This document shows, piece after piece, positions 1-11,583 of a stretch of 64,000 nt of DNA. This DNA is from Sorghum bicolor. Taxonomy: Eukaryota; Streptophyta; Magnoliopsida; Poales; Poaceae. Below the pieces are notes generated by a model. It saw nothing but the letters and a program-made list of their open reading frames with translations, was not told where the DNA came from and searched no databases. Each line of letters begins with the position of its first letter. The stretch's first letter is position 1. The stretch covers positions 30,434,477 through 30,498,476 of the forward strand of contig NC_012870.2 in assembly GCF_000003195.3 (NCBI RefSeq). Reading direction: 5' to 3'. The translations under genes and the position numbers were made by a program.

Positions 1-131
1 TACAGTACATGGTCAGGCAGGGAAAGGTTTGGACCGGAATTGGTAAGGCTTGTGAACCTAGCCCAAGCTGCTCCTAAAGTTTCCTTCTCTCTTTGTTTGA
101 ATGTAAGAATTTCAATTCTAAGGTCAGCAAT

Positions 132-497
132 TCAAAAAAGTGGGAAGAAAGCGAGACAAAATTTGTCCCAAAGTTCATCCCAATTTCCATTAACGCCCCC
201 TACAGAATGAGCATACCACTTTTTTGCTCTTCCCAAAAGGGAGAACGGAAATAATTTCCATTTAAGGGTTTCTTGTGTCATGCCAGAAATAGATCGGCAA
301 GAGCACAACTGCTCGAATTCTCTAAGGTGGGTGTATGGATCTTCATCTACTTGCCCAGAGAAGGGTTGCTCCTGAATCATAGCTATTAGATCAGGGCCGA
401 GGTCGTAGCCATCTGTAAGAATTGGATGTGATGATGGTGGTGGCTCTAATAACTCGCCCTTTGGAGCAAAGAATTTATAGATAGGAGTGAAATCCAT
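132..497 (-). pseudogene. Ty3/gypsy-type Gag, N-terminal part (element A)
   Basis: The minus strand reads a Gag-like protein from an ATG at 497, starting MDFTPIYKFFAPKGE. It contains a retrotransposon-gag segment with an HLREFEQLC and WKLFPFSLLGRAKKWY pattern, which in this family forms the capsid core. The start lies just inside the element, downstream (minus sense) of the LTR at 616-1891 and of a TGGCGCCGTTGCCGGGG primer-binding site. The frame breaks near 132 where the capsid motif should continue, so this copy looks frameshifted; the rest lies outside the window. The family assignment rests on the gag pattern and primer site. Pol is not visible, so the exact lineage (Tat/Athila-like) is inferred. 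Confidence 0.7.
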
Positions 498-597
498 GTG
501 GTGTGGTGAAAATGGTAAGGTGAGTGTGTTAAAAAAGGAAAAGAAAAAGGATACACGGATGACTTGGTTCGAAACTAGCACAGCTACCGTTCCCCGG

Positions 598-615
598 CAA
601 CGGCGCCAAAAAGCT
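598..615 (-). promoter_or_regulatory. Primer-binding site of element A
   Basis: Reading minus, TGGCGCCGTTGCCGGGG begins directly next to the LTR end. This is the usual primer site of grass Tat/Athila-type gypsy elements, thought to pair with a tRNA-Asp 3' end. It fixes the element's orientation as minus and marks 616 as the inner LTR boundary. Confidence 0.7.
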
Positions 616-1891
616 TGTTGGGTATTTTAAACGCAAACAGAAAAATCCGCAAGCACACGGATACCGATGTAGCTTTCACCCGGGAGTATTCCAGAGTATC
701 TATTTTCCACAGAGAACGTGAGTGTACTAATTAAGAATTAAGATCGCCCAGGGATAACTATATAATTATTTTTGGTGGGAAGAGAGGAAGTTTCCTGAGA
801 GTTCTCTAGTTGATCTAAGAATCAAGAATTACTTCAAGATTATCTATTTCGGGACATCAGAACACTAACCACAGAAAGAGATGAGAAGGGGGCTAGGAAG
901 CTCTGACTACGGTCCTACAAACACCGATCCGAACGAGGTGGAATACGTCGACCGTTAGGGCTGTCACTACCCTAAGGCTACCACAACAATCCGCAGGATT
1001 GGGTGCAATTCCATGTAATTGCAAGACTAAACACCACGTCTAATCTATTAATTACTACTCTAATGTTGCAAAGATTAGAGCACTTGATGCAAGCGGGAAT
1101 CCAATAAATAACTTGAATGTAAATAAAAGTAATTAAAGAACTCAGGATTATGAATTGAAGAACCAGGAGAACGATGAAGAACGAACTAGTTGCTGCAAAA
1201 GTACAATGTTGAGGAAGATCCAACAGATCCGACTCCTCCTCCTCCGCTCTCCTCTTCTCTCTCCCTATTTTCTAGATTACAACTAGAACTAACTAGAACT
1301 AGAGGAACTAGAACTAGAACTAGATGAACTAGAACTAGATCTAGATGAACTTGAGGTAGAACTAGAAGAACTAGAGGGATCCTCTCTACTTGGATGAAGA
1401 ATTGAAACCCTAGCTTTGATTCTGTAGAAGAGGTATGCTCTCCAGTGGCCAGGGGGCCTTGCTTATATAGTCTTTTCAGATGAATCTGGGCCGTCGGATC
1501 AAACCGATATTAATCGGACGGTTTTCCTTGATCCCTTAGGTCGGTGGAGCACGGTCCGCGAAGTTGAAGCTGATTGGTTCTGGTAGCTGGGCGGGCACCC
1601 AAGGGGGGAGGGTGGGCGCCCTGCCCCCAGGCCCGATCAGCCTCCCGTTCGTTCCCGTGGCTTCTGGAGTCTTCTAGATGGTAGAAAATTGCGCGGCACG
1701 TTAATATCTCTATGTAAACCCGACGTGTGGGCCTTTCTTTCATATTTCCTGATAACCCCCTACAGAAATAGACAAACACCAAAACTCATGGAATTCTGTC
1801 AGATAAAACCCTAAGTCTAGGTGTTGGTTGCATATAAGTCCTTTTCCATGATTAGTTGATGGTTAAATGTGAGCATTAAGGACCGTCAACA
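616..1891 (-). repeat. LTR of gypsy-type element A (1276 bp)
   Basis: The plus strand reads TGTTGGGTATTT at 616 and ends GACCGTCAACA at 1891, so the minus-strand LTR has TG...CA ends. The primer site and gag lie on its left, so it is the 5' LTR of the leftward element A. It may also be the 3' LTR of B on its right. Its outer part (about 1650-1850) is nearly identical to the LTR at 4333-5559, while the inner end is diverged. It contains a run of short GAACTAGAACTAGA-type repeats around 1275-1370. Confidence 0.75.
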
Positions 1892-3272
1892 CCTGCTCAG
1901 TGTGTTTGTGCTCGTAGATCCAGGTCCTTCACTTGGTGGAGTCTAGGAGTTGTAAAACTCCTCCATGTTTTGCTTGAAGTGTACCTATTCATAGAGACAA
2001 GGCAGAGATCAAGTGCATGGGCCCTGTTGATGGAAAACACCAACAGAACCAAAAGTGTATTTGTTCTTCTCTAACCTTAAGCATAGTGAGCAAGACAAAG
2101 TTGATGGATCATGAGTGTAGCATTTGTCAGATCAGATGGCTCAGCCTAATGGAAAGATAGTCTATCTATATATATGTCTTTTTCTTTATATCTTCCCAAA
2201 GATTGAATGTGCAACATATTAGCTTATATGATTAGGAGTGTGGGATCACGAAGGTAGTACTAAGAACAAAGATTAAAGGACTAAACATGTTGAATTAATT
2301 AGGTTGGTTAATTTAGAGTTATAAATCATACATGTTTGTCTCTTTATTTATGTGAACGCTAGAACCAAGGAGAAGCTTATAAAAGCCATAGTCAAGTACC
2401 TTAAGATGTTACCTTACTTGAAGAGTGATGGTATAGTATCACCTTGTGGAAGCTTTTCTTTCTTAGCGGTTGTGCATCGTGTTTGTGGCACTCTCCATAG
2501 ATCATCTCTTTATGATAAATGAGCTATGTCCTTCTTGTGCAAATTGTTAAACTTCATGTGTCTCCTTTATCTCCAATGAGTTTGTATCTCAGGACTTCCC
2601 AGGTTGATATTGAAAGTTTTCCTGCAGGGGTTAGTCCAACAAAATATACCAATGTCTACTCAAGCAGTTTTTTAGTTCAGTAACCAAACTAGACTCCATG
2701 TCTAATCAGATTAAGGAAGGCTGTTTAACCTGAGCACCATGCTTAATTTAAATGCCAATGGAAGTATGTCGAGTACTTCCAAACCAACACTTACTAGGAT
2801 AAACAAAGGTAGCATGATGGCATTTATAGAGATCTACTCAAGTGGAGATGAAGTAGTGTGATTAGTGTTTAATAAGTTGAGCATGTCACAAAGGTAGGGA
2901 CAACCAACATAGCAACATGGCAAAGGATGTTTTTATGTAAAGTACACCCCCAAGCTTGAATTTTGCAAAGTTCAAGTTTGGATGAATTTAATTCAATGTT
3001 GTGTGATGGTTGGTTGGACATACCTCGTGCTTGTCATTCATCCGATCTTCTTGCTCCAATCCTGGAAAGGTTAGTGACAAGAATACCCGAAGGAATATTT
3101 CTACAATTATCTTTATATGCTCAATACACAAGGCAATGTTGCAAATAATTAGAAGTTCATGTTACGATCTGATCAGCGCTTGTTTTTAGGACACTAAGCT
3201 TGTCTTTGGAAACCATCAATTTATATCAGCGAAGTGGTTTCCCCTCCGATGCTGACATATATCAAGATCAAC

Positions 3273-3671
3273 TCAACGAGATCTGCAATATTTATTATAG
3301 ACATATGCATCGACAACCGCTCTTTTAAAGTTTTTATAAATAGAAAAGAAGAGAGGGTTGGAGATCTCAAATGTGGTGAGGTTGGAGAGACCAATTGATT
3401 GGGGAGATGTTTTATATGAGCAAGGACTTGATGAGGTATTTATGAAATAATTTCCATGTTCACTGTTGTTTCTCTCATTCTCAAACTCCAAGGATGATTC
3501 TTCATGAATGCTTAAAATTCCTCTAGGATTGTCTCTCAAGTTTGTTTTATCCATCCATTCAATGGTGATAGCACATGGATTTTTAATGCCCTCTAGCCAT
3601 TGATGTTGCTCTTCTTGATCCTCCTTGTGGTCTTGGTGACTCTTATGCATGGGATGTCTAGAGAGATTCAT
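3273..3671 (-). other. Unrecognised 132-codon open frame in element B
   Basis: A minus-strand open frame of 132 codons lies inside the interior of element B. It is rich in His, Gln, Asn and Ser and shows no domain I recognise. It could be a remnant of an element-specific ORF or simply chance. Its position in the non-autonomous interior favours transposon origin. I see no promoter or splice structure that would make it an independent gene. Confidence 0.25.
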
Positions 3672-4024
3672 AGAATCATCGGGAGGTTCAAGAGAAAGAG
3701 CATAGTAGAAATTATTAAGCTCAAGGATGGGTTGGATAGCCGAATCATGGGATTGGAATGTTTGGAAATCGGCTATTGAACCTTCCTTTCCTCGTCTGGG
3801 AGATGATTCCTTCTCTATCTCTAAGATTTTTCTATGAAGACTAGTACAAGAAGGATGTCCACAAATGAAGACATACCTTCCTTTACTAACAGATAAAGAA
3901 AGAAAAACTCTATCAAAGGATATATGATTAAGACCAATATAAAAATATCGAGAAAAATATGGTCTTGTTGGGCTAGGTCTAAACCAGAATTTATAGAAAG
4001 ATTAAAATATTCTCTAGGTGTAGC

Positions 4025-4213
4025 TAAAAGTGCATTATCTTCTTGATTAAAAGATAGGACCTTAGCTATAGAAAAGGGTTGGTTTTGACCTATTGCAATC
4101 AACTCCGGACACAGATCATAATTAGGGGCAGGACTTGTTGACTCCCATGGTCTATGGCTGGTCTCCGAAGGTGCAAAGAATTCAATAATAGGTATGGAAT
4201 TTGAGTTATCCAT
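4025..4213 (-). pseudogene. Truncated Gag start of element B
   Basis: From an ATG at 4213 on the minus strand the product begins MDNSNSIPIIEFFAPSE and continues to an ELIAIGQNQPFS motif. This parallels FFAPKGE and DLIAMIQEQPFS in the gag of element A. After about 50 residues the similarity stops and the capsid segment is missing, so only the gag N-terminus is retained. Such short gag leaders are common in non-autonomous LTR elements, where the RNA region helps packaging. That role is inferred. Confidence 0.5.
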
Positions 4214-4332
4214 AAAAATAAAAATAAAAAGATAAAAGAATAAAAGTATAAAAGTATAATACAAGATAATAGCAAGACTCAAAGTTATCTCAGCAAACCG
4301 TCTTTCTCCTCGGCAACGGCGCCAGAAATGCT

Positions 4333-5559
4333 TGTTGATATTTGGTAACGCAATAAGGAAATGATTCGCAAGCGCACGGATATCGGTGAGCATTTCACCC
4401 GGGAGGTTATCCAGAGTTTTCGTATTTATATTTTTACCACTGGGAGAAAGGGTGCATCTGACTAACCAAATCTATTGCTACTATCCCTTTAGGCTACAAA
4501 GAATGTTTCTCGATGTGAGTGATGTATAGAGGAGACTGCAACCGTAGTCTCGTTCTAACCTTGGTAAGGATGATCTACTGTTCTATTGGGGAGGCTCATG
4601 GAATCTAGACACCACAAAGGATGTTCGACCCGCACCTATAAACCTACCCGTCCTGCTAACAAGATATGGGATACAAAGGTAACTTGGAAACGTCACGTTC
4701 CTCGCTACTACCATGGTCCAGCTAGTCAGGGGATATCTATGAGTACCCTAGCCTAAACACCATGTTTACGCTAGCAATGATTACTCTAATACTCAACCGG
4801 AAGAGGATTAAAGTAAACTCATAAACCAAAGAACAATAAAACAAGAACTTACTGGAATTAGAAGTCGAATTACTAAAGAATCTTAGGAGCAAGCCTCGGG
4901 TTAGAAGACTTGATCCCGCAGGTACAACCTCGGAGTAGACACCGACAGGCCGGCCTTCCTCCGATCTACACCTCCACTCTATATCTCTCAATCTAGTAGA
5001 AACTAGAAGATCTATTTCTACTTACATTGGTTGCTAAGCCTAAAAAGAAATTCTATTTAGAGAAGAGGTTTTCCTTCGAGGGCACCCCTCAACTCTATGA
5101 TAAAATTGTCTCCTCCAGGGGCCAGGGGGTCTGCTTATATAGTCCTCCTCATCTGTGCATTTTTGGTCCAGCAGGCGATGTGGTACTACGTTATCTTGAT
5201 CCTTTAGGTCGGTGGAACGTCGTGTGCGAAAAGAGTCCTGATTGGCATCCAGGAGGGGGCGGGCGCCTAGGTCCTCAGGGCGGGCGCCCTAGGCCTGGCC
5301 CCTTTCGGCCTCTGCTTCCTTCCCGTGGCTTCTGGAGTCTTCTAGATGGTAGAAAATTACGCGATGCGTTAATATCTCTATGTAAACCCGACGTGTGGGC
5401 CTTTCCTCCATATTTCCTGATAACCCCCTGCAGAAATAAACAAACACCAAAACTCGTGGAATTCTGTTAGATAAAACCCTAAGTCTAGGTGTTGGTTGCA
5501 TTTGGATCCTTTTCTTTATTTATTTGATGATTATATTTGGTACTTAAGGACCGTCAACA
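4333..5559 (-). repeat. LTR of gypsy-type element B (1227 bp)
   Basis: The plus strand starts TGTTGATATTTGG and ends GGACCGTCAACA, giving TG...CA ends. A CGGCAACGGCGCCA primer site (plus reading) sits just left of it, so this is the 5' LTR of B on the minus strand. About 200 bases near its right end match the LTR of A almost exactly, with more divergence at the left. The five bases right of it are GCAGG, while those right of the A LTR are CCTGC. The right flank is the gag of element C, so B or the A-B array landed in element C. Confidence 0.75.
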
Positions 5560-7979
5560 GCAGGCTCTCTTCAGGAGCTTTCTTTCTCGTTTAGACTCGA
5601 TTGAAACTTTTGCTCCGAATATGGAGTGCACCACGTCGGTGGGACTGACATACTGGTGTCGTGGGTCCCTGTCCTGGTCGTCGTCTTCGTCTTCATGACC
5701 ATGTCTATCCTGTTTCCTGTTTTTCTTGACGGAATCCCCCTGAGCAGCCCGCTGTGTGTAGATGCTTTTGAGGACACGGCATTCTTCCATCGTGTGATTG
5801 GACTTGGGATGGAGTTGGCACGGTCCTTTCAGCGTCTTGTTGTAGTCTTCCTGGTAATCTCGCCGTCCATTGGGGCGCTTGACTGTGTTCACCTCGTGGT
5901 CGTTGTCACGAGGTCGCTTGCCTCTGAAATCATCGCGGTTGTCGCATCGCCTGTCCAACCTTCTCGGTGGTCGCGGTTGTCACCGCGGCGGGGGTTCCGG
6001 TTGTCGAAGCGTCCACGACTGTCGTCTCGTCGGGGAGGCTGGTCGGTGGCTCTCGCATCTTCCCGGATGAGTTTTTCTGCGTCATCGGCATCGGCATAAT
6101 TTTTTGCCATGGCGAGCAGCTCAGCGACCGTGGTCGGTCTTTTGCGCAGTAGCTTGTTTCTCAATGCTTCATGGAAGCGTAGGCCTTTGATGAAGGCCGA
6201 TATAGCCTCGTCGTGAGAAATCTTTGGAATCTTGAGGCGCATGTCCGAGAAACGTCGGATGTAATCGCGCAAGGGCTCATTCTTCCTGTCCCTTATCCTC
6301 TCGAGATTGTATTTGTTTCCAGGCTGCTCGCAGGTAGCAATGAAATTGTCAATGAACGCCTGGCGCAGTTCCTCCCAAGAATCGAAGGAGTCCTTGGGTA
6401 GGCTGAGGAGCCATTGATGACCAGCCTGGTCGAGGACTACTGGGAAGTAATTTGCCATGACGTGCTCAATCTCCCGCTGCTGACCGGACTGCGATCTCGT
6501 AAAGAGTGATCCAATTTTCAGGGTTTTCCTTGCCGTCATATTTTTTAAGCTTCTCGAGCTTAAAGTTGCGGGGCCATACGACTTGGCGAAGGTGTGAAGA
6601 GAACTGTCTTAGGCCGGGGGGGCATGTGCTGCATCGTACTCAATGCGTCGTAGGTTTTCGTGTACCGCTCTTTCCGTAGTGCGCTTGTTGATGAGGTCGT
6701 GGGCGTCCTTAGGAGGGATGTTGTATCATAGATCCCTGTTCTGGTTTACTTCCTGACCACGCCCGCGCCTCTACACGCGGTAACCGCCGGTGTCCTGACC
6801 ACGATTGTCGCGTCCCGCGTCCTTCCTGCGACCGTTGGGGGAGTGGCTATGATGGCGCCCGCTGGGTCGTGATGAGGTCCGGCTGCGATGAGTCTAGTCG
6901 GAGGAAACCTCCGCGTAGGAGACGGCTTGGACTCTTTTGAGCAAAGTGGTTGTCTGCCCCATTGCGGCGATCAGGTGCGCTCGTATGGTGGATCGGATAC
7001 CCTGGTACTCTGGGGTATCGGGGAGCCGGTCCAGGTTTGCCATGGCAACAGCCACGTTAGCGCTTGGCGTCTTGTATACTGGCTGGTTCCCGACCATATC
7101 GAAAGCATCGCTGAGGTTTTGTGGCGTAAGTTGCCGTTCCTCATCCGCTCGCCGCTGAGCACGATCGGCATTGCGCTGCTCGTGGAGTTGCTTTTGCTCG
7201 TTGGTTTCGCCATTGACAACTAGTTCGTCGTTGCTGACGTTAAAGATCAGATCTCCTCGCCGGGGTGGGAAGACTGAAAAATGAGAAAAACCCGGAGGGT
7301 ATGGTGGTAGATCCAGGTCGTAGTCTTTGTCCTCGGAGTGTAGAATCTCGGTAGGGACGGACGCTGTGCTGGAGTTCGTACTGGTAGCCTTATCGTCTGG
7401 CAGGACTCGAATGGATACCATGTTGAGGTAATGACGAGCTGCTCGGCTGCTATGGCGCGACGACAGGCCTACCTTGCCGAACAGAGATCGCGTATGCCGC
7501 GAATACTGGTCGGTCGCGTTGTTCAGACCATAAGGGTAATTCTGGTATGGGGAAGCTGTCTTGAGCTTGATAGACCGTCCCGTGGGGGTCGACGTTATTG
7601 TCAGGGACGTCTCCAGTTGTTCGTGCGTGGTGACACGAGTTGGCCGACGGGAGTCGAAAAAATTTGCTGACGCCGCCTGATCAGATTCGTGCGAGATAGA
7701 ATCCACCAGGTTGGAGGCTTCGAGAAGTTTGAAGTCGGCGCGATCGAGGGCTTGGAGAATGTCCGAGTTGTTGACTTGCTTTGCCTTGTAGCGAGGGAGC
7801 GGAGGTCGAGTTCTCGGAGTTGGCGTGATTGAAGTCGACGCCTCTGCCACCCCAGATTGGATCTGGGTTTCTTCCAGGGTTGTGGTCGTGAGGCCGTCAC
7901 CACGAATAGTCCAAGTGATCTGGCCGACGGTGAACGTGAGGCCTTCAGCCACGGCCGCCGAAGCTGGAACGATGACCAT
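5560..7979 (-). pseudogene. Ty3/gypsy Gag polyprotein, broken (element C)
   Basis: On the minus strand the likely ATG is at 7979 (MVIVPASAAVAEGLTF). The N-terminal part runs to about 6894. The retrotransposon-gag core lies at 6539-5889 (FPVVLDQAGHQWLLSLP, then a DYIRRFSDMR motif). A basic RRGDNR-type region and a cysteine/histidine segment (CQLHPKSNHTMEEC) follow near 5850. The parts are in different frames, with stops around 6540-6890, so the gene is dead. It stops abruptly at 5560 at the element B LTR, so protease and pol are missing here. In the family Gag forms the virus-like particle that holds the RNA. Confidence 0.75.
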
Positions 7980-8008
7980 CTTGTTCGTCGGGAGAGCTGT
8001 ACGCACAC

Positions 8009-8027
8009 CCCCTACCTGGTGCGCCAC
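8009..8027 (-). promoter_or_regulatory. Primer-binding site of element C
   Basis: On the minus strand TGGCGCACCAGGTAGGGG lies one base downstream of the LTR end. It starts with the TGG expected for pairing to a tRNA CCA end. It orients element C as minus and supports the LTR boundary at 8029. Confidence 0.65.
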
Positions 8028-8028
8028 T

Positions 8029-8493
8029 GTCGACGAAAGCTAGTCGGTAGTCTACCTTGGGGTATACCCACGGTAGTAGTTTATCGGTAGACGGTGCGCA
8101 AGCTACGAACTCGATGGTGACGCAAGACACGGACAAGGTTTTTATCCAGGTTCGGCCGCCGTGTGGGCGTAATACCTACGTCCTGCGTCTGATTGTATTG
8201 TTGTGGATTGTGTTGAGTTGAGATGAGATGTCCTAGGGGGGTCCCTTGCCTCTCCTTATATAGTCCAGAGGGCAGGGTTACAGATCTGGAAACTAATCCT
8301 AGTCGGTTACAATTGTCATAGATAGTACAATATCAATTCCTATTCTAACCGACTAGAATCCTCCTTGATCTCCACGTCTTGTTTCCTTACGCGAAACTCT
8401 GAGTAGTTGGATCAAGCCTCGAACTGTCTCGTGATGGGCCAAGCCTCCTAGCCCAAGTCTAGCCGTAAGGGTATAGGGGTTTATACCCCCACA
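8029..8493 (-). repeat. 5' LTR of gypsy element C (465 bp)
   Basis: Read on the minus strand the LTR starts TGTGGGGGTATAAACCCC and ends TCGTCGACA, next to the primer site and gag of element C. The left-hand partner LTR is not in the window. The bases right of 8493 read like the end of another LTR (element D), so C appears inserted inside the D LTR. Confidence 0.7.
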
Positions 8494-10983
8494 AGGCTAT
8501 TCACCTCCCCTCTAGCCATATTAGGACCTTTCAAGTAGTATTAGAGTCATGGTCACCGTTTTGTAAAGGCTTAACAAACTTGGTGCTCAAATTATGGCTC
8601 AAATAGTGTTCAACCATGTTGGGGGCAAACCACCGTTCTTTGATGACACAAGTTCCTTTGACTATTGGAAGAGAAAAATGAAAATGTATATTAGATCAAT
8701 AAATGATAGAGTGTGGGAAGTCACCAAAAATGACTTTGTGATTCTTGATCCCACCAACTCTACCGACAATGAGAGAGTCAACAAATAATGCAACACTATG
8801 GCTCTCAACACAATATACAATGGCATTGATTCAAAGATGTTTGAGTAAGTCAAAGATCTTGAGAAGACTAGTGAAGTATGGACAAGGCTTGAATAAACAT
8901 ATAAGGGCACTACAACGGTAAAGAGTGCCAAGTTATACATGCTCAAGGACAAACTATCTAACTTCAAGATGAAGGATGATGAGTCAATCTCAAAGATGTT
9001 CTATAGGCTCCAAGTCATCATCAATTATCTCAGGGAGCCTTGGTGAGAAAGTAAAGGATGAGGACTTCATTCACAAGTTCTTGATGTGCTTGCCCAAGAG
9101 GTTCAAGACATTGAGAATCATCATATTTCGAGGAGGATTGAAGGTTGTATCTCCCAATGAGGTACTTGGAGATGTCATGACCGAAGATAAATACAATAAC
9201 AATGATGATGATAAGATTGTGAAGAAGGATGATGATCACAAGAAGAAGAAGAGTGTAACATTCAAAGTTAGCTCTTCCTCCAAGAGCAAGAACAAGGGCA
9301 AAGCCAAGAAGGAAGAATCAAGTAATGAGGAGTGCTCCAATGATGATGAAGCACTAGCACTCTTTGCCACAAGTTTGGCAAGATGATAAAGAAGAGAAGG
9401 ACTATCATACAAGGAAGAGAAGAGATCATTCTAAGAACAAGGAGTATGTGAGGCTATGCTACAAATGCAAAAGCCTCAATCATGTTGTAGCGGAGTGTCC
9501 CTACAATAGTGATAATGATGAGCATGAGAAGAAAAACAACAAGAAGAAGAAAATGGTCTTCAAGAAGAAGAAGAAGGGTGGATCCTATGTTGTGCAATGG
9601 GATAGTGATGCTTCTTCAGATGAAGATTCAAGTGATGATGACAAGGCATCCAAGAAGAAGAAGGCGCTTGCTAGTATTGCCATCAACAACAAGCCATTAC
9701 TTTTCGACATTCCTCCATGCTTCATGGCCAAGGGCCACAAGGTACAATATGATAAGAGTGAAAGTGAAAATGAAAATGAATATGATAATGATAGTGATGA
9801 TGAAAATGAATTCTCTAATGAACAACTCATGGACATGCTAGAACAAGTCGATTCACTTATTCATTCTAAAAAACAAGAAGTGCAAAGAATTGGCCAAGAA
9901 GTTAAAATCTCTTGAACAATCCTTTGATGAGCTCAATGCTAATCATGAGAGGCTAATGAATGCCCATGAAAAGCTTGGCAAAGCTCACACCAAGCTTCAA
10001 AAAGCTCACTCTTTGTTATTAGAAGAGAACAAGGAAAAGATTGTTGTATCATATGATGTGGGCACAACATGTGACTTAATTAAAGAATCACCCAACCCAC
10101 TTATTGTTGTTGCCACTAACTCTTCTTGTAGGTCTTCATCCACCATAACCAACTCTACCTCTACTTCTAGTGTCGGTGTCACTTGTGATACCTCACTAAA
10201 AGTTGAGAATGAGACTCTCAAGAGATATGTGGATGAGCTCACTCACGCCCTAGGCAAAGCCTATGGTGGTGAGGCTCACTTGCTAAAGTGCTTGGGTAGC
10301 CAAAGGTTTTCTCTCAACAAAGAGAGATTAGGCTATACCCCTAAGAAAGGCAAGGCGGCCTTTGCAACTCACAAGTCTAGCTTTGTGAAGAGCAATGGTC
10401 GGTTTTGCAACAAATGCAAGCAAGTTGGGCACCTAGATCTTAATTGCAATAAAATAAACAAGAACAAGAAAATTGCTAATGTACCTTACATTTTTTATTC
10501 TTGTTATGTGTTTACCAAAGGTGGGAAGGGTGTGCATGCTAAGTTTGTTGGTATATCAATTGTGGGTCCAAAGAAGAAAGCCATTTGGGTACCAAAGAGC
10601 TTATTCACTAACCTTCAAGGACCTAAACAAGTATGGATACCTAAGAAACATTGATTTGTTTTTTAGGTAAACTATAAAGCTGGAGGAAGGCATTGGTGCT
10701 TGATGGTGGGTGCACACAACACATGACCGATGATGCATCAATCCAAATGATGACAATGGTGTTGATAGTATCACATTTGATGACAATGGCAAAGGCAAGG
10801 TCAAAGGGCTCGGTAAAATTGCTATATATATCAAATAACTTGAGCATTTCCAATTTGTTACTAGTAGAAAGCTTGAATTTCAACTTGCTATCCGTAGCTC
10901 AACTTTGTGATCTTGGTTTCAAGTGCATATTTGGAGTTGATAATGTAGAGATAGACCACGTGAATAAGTACAAACTAGAGTGA
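8494..10983 (+). pseudogene. Decayed Ty1/copia Gag and protease (element D, SIRE/Maximus-like)
   Basis: The first 40 or so bases look like the end of a copia LTR, followed by AGTAGTATTAGAGTC, a mutated tRNA-Met primer site. Gag fragments follow in several frames: 8594-8788, 8976-9386, 9364-9915 and 9890-10654. They show a VGGKPPFFDDTSSFDYWK-type start, an acidic/lysine-rich linker and two CCHC knuckles (CYKCKSLNHVVAEC near 9456 and CNKCKQVGHLDLNC near 10408). A protease start follows near 10690, where the usual D-S/T-G active site reads D-G-G. Integrase and reverse transcriptase are absent. Several stops and frameshifts show it is long dead. Confidence 0.75.
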
Positions 10984-11583
10984 GACAAGGCCCACAGCCC
11001 AATAGGGGGCCGTGCGGGGAAGGGATCGCATGCGGCAAAGCGACACGAACGTTTGTCGCACGAAACAATTATCTTCCTTTTATTTTTTTTAATTGTAAGA
11101 GATTAAAATGAACACATGCTAGCTAAGCTAACGGGAGTGAATGTTTGATTTGGTCTGGGCACCTGCAGCTTGTCAGTCACTTGAAAAAAAAAAGGAAATG
11201 ATCATGGTTTCCGATCCTCCTACTAATATAATCCTAAATATAACAAGGGAGATGTGGTGGGGTTGCAAGCAGAGAAAAAGGGAGCAGCTGCCAGCCTGGC
11301 AAAGGAGGATTAGAGGTTATAAGATGAACGTCTCTCCTAAGACCCCGCCAAACTTCCATCTAAAATAACACCTCCTCTGTCCAGCAACATCACCAAAAAA
11401 CCAAAAAGGAGAGGAGCGGATCCCTGGACGGAGGAGAGAATAGAAGAAACCCCACGGCCACCCCTTGCTGCCTATATTTCTCTCTCTCTCCCTTGCGGAT
11501 TCCTGTGGCCACTGCCTAGTCTCGTCTCCTCCTGCCCTGATTCTTGATTTGGATGGTGATTGGTGAAGGAGAGAGAAATCAAG
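10984..11583 (+). promoter_or_regulatory. MOB1 upstream region and 5' leader
   Basis: No gene is visible. From about 11380 the sequence becomes C/T- and A-rich and carries a CTATATTTC TATA-like box near 11474 and a CTCTCTCTCT tract near 11483, typical of a plant core promoter and leader. The start of transcription cannot be read exactly. The 10984-11100 part abuts the decayed copia element. Confidence 0.4.

Larger units (their letters stand above)
1892..4332 (-). mobile_element. Interior of gypsy-type element B, probably non-autonomous
   Basis: This 2.4-kb block lies between the LTRs at 616-1891 and 4333-5559. On the minus strand it begins with a TGGCGCCGTTGCCG-type primer site next to 4333. 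A short gag-like start follows, and then sequence with no recognisable protease, reverse transcriptase or integrase. It is AT-rich and mostly non-coding; 1892-3270 shows no gene I can support. The lack of pol with both LTRs present suggests a non-autonomous element mobilised by a relative. This is inferred from layout; a polypurine tract next to 1891 is not obvious. Confidence 0.5.

Noticed and set aside
5626..6401. Plus-strand open frames opposite element C
   Set aside because: They are shadows of the minus-strand Gag, which has clear family motifs.
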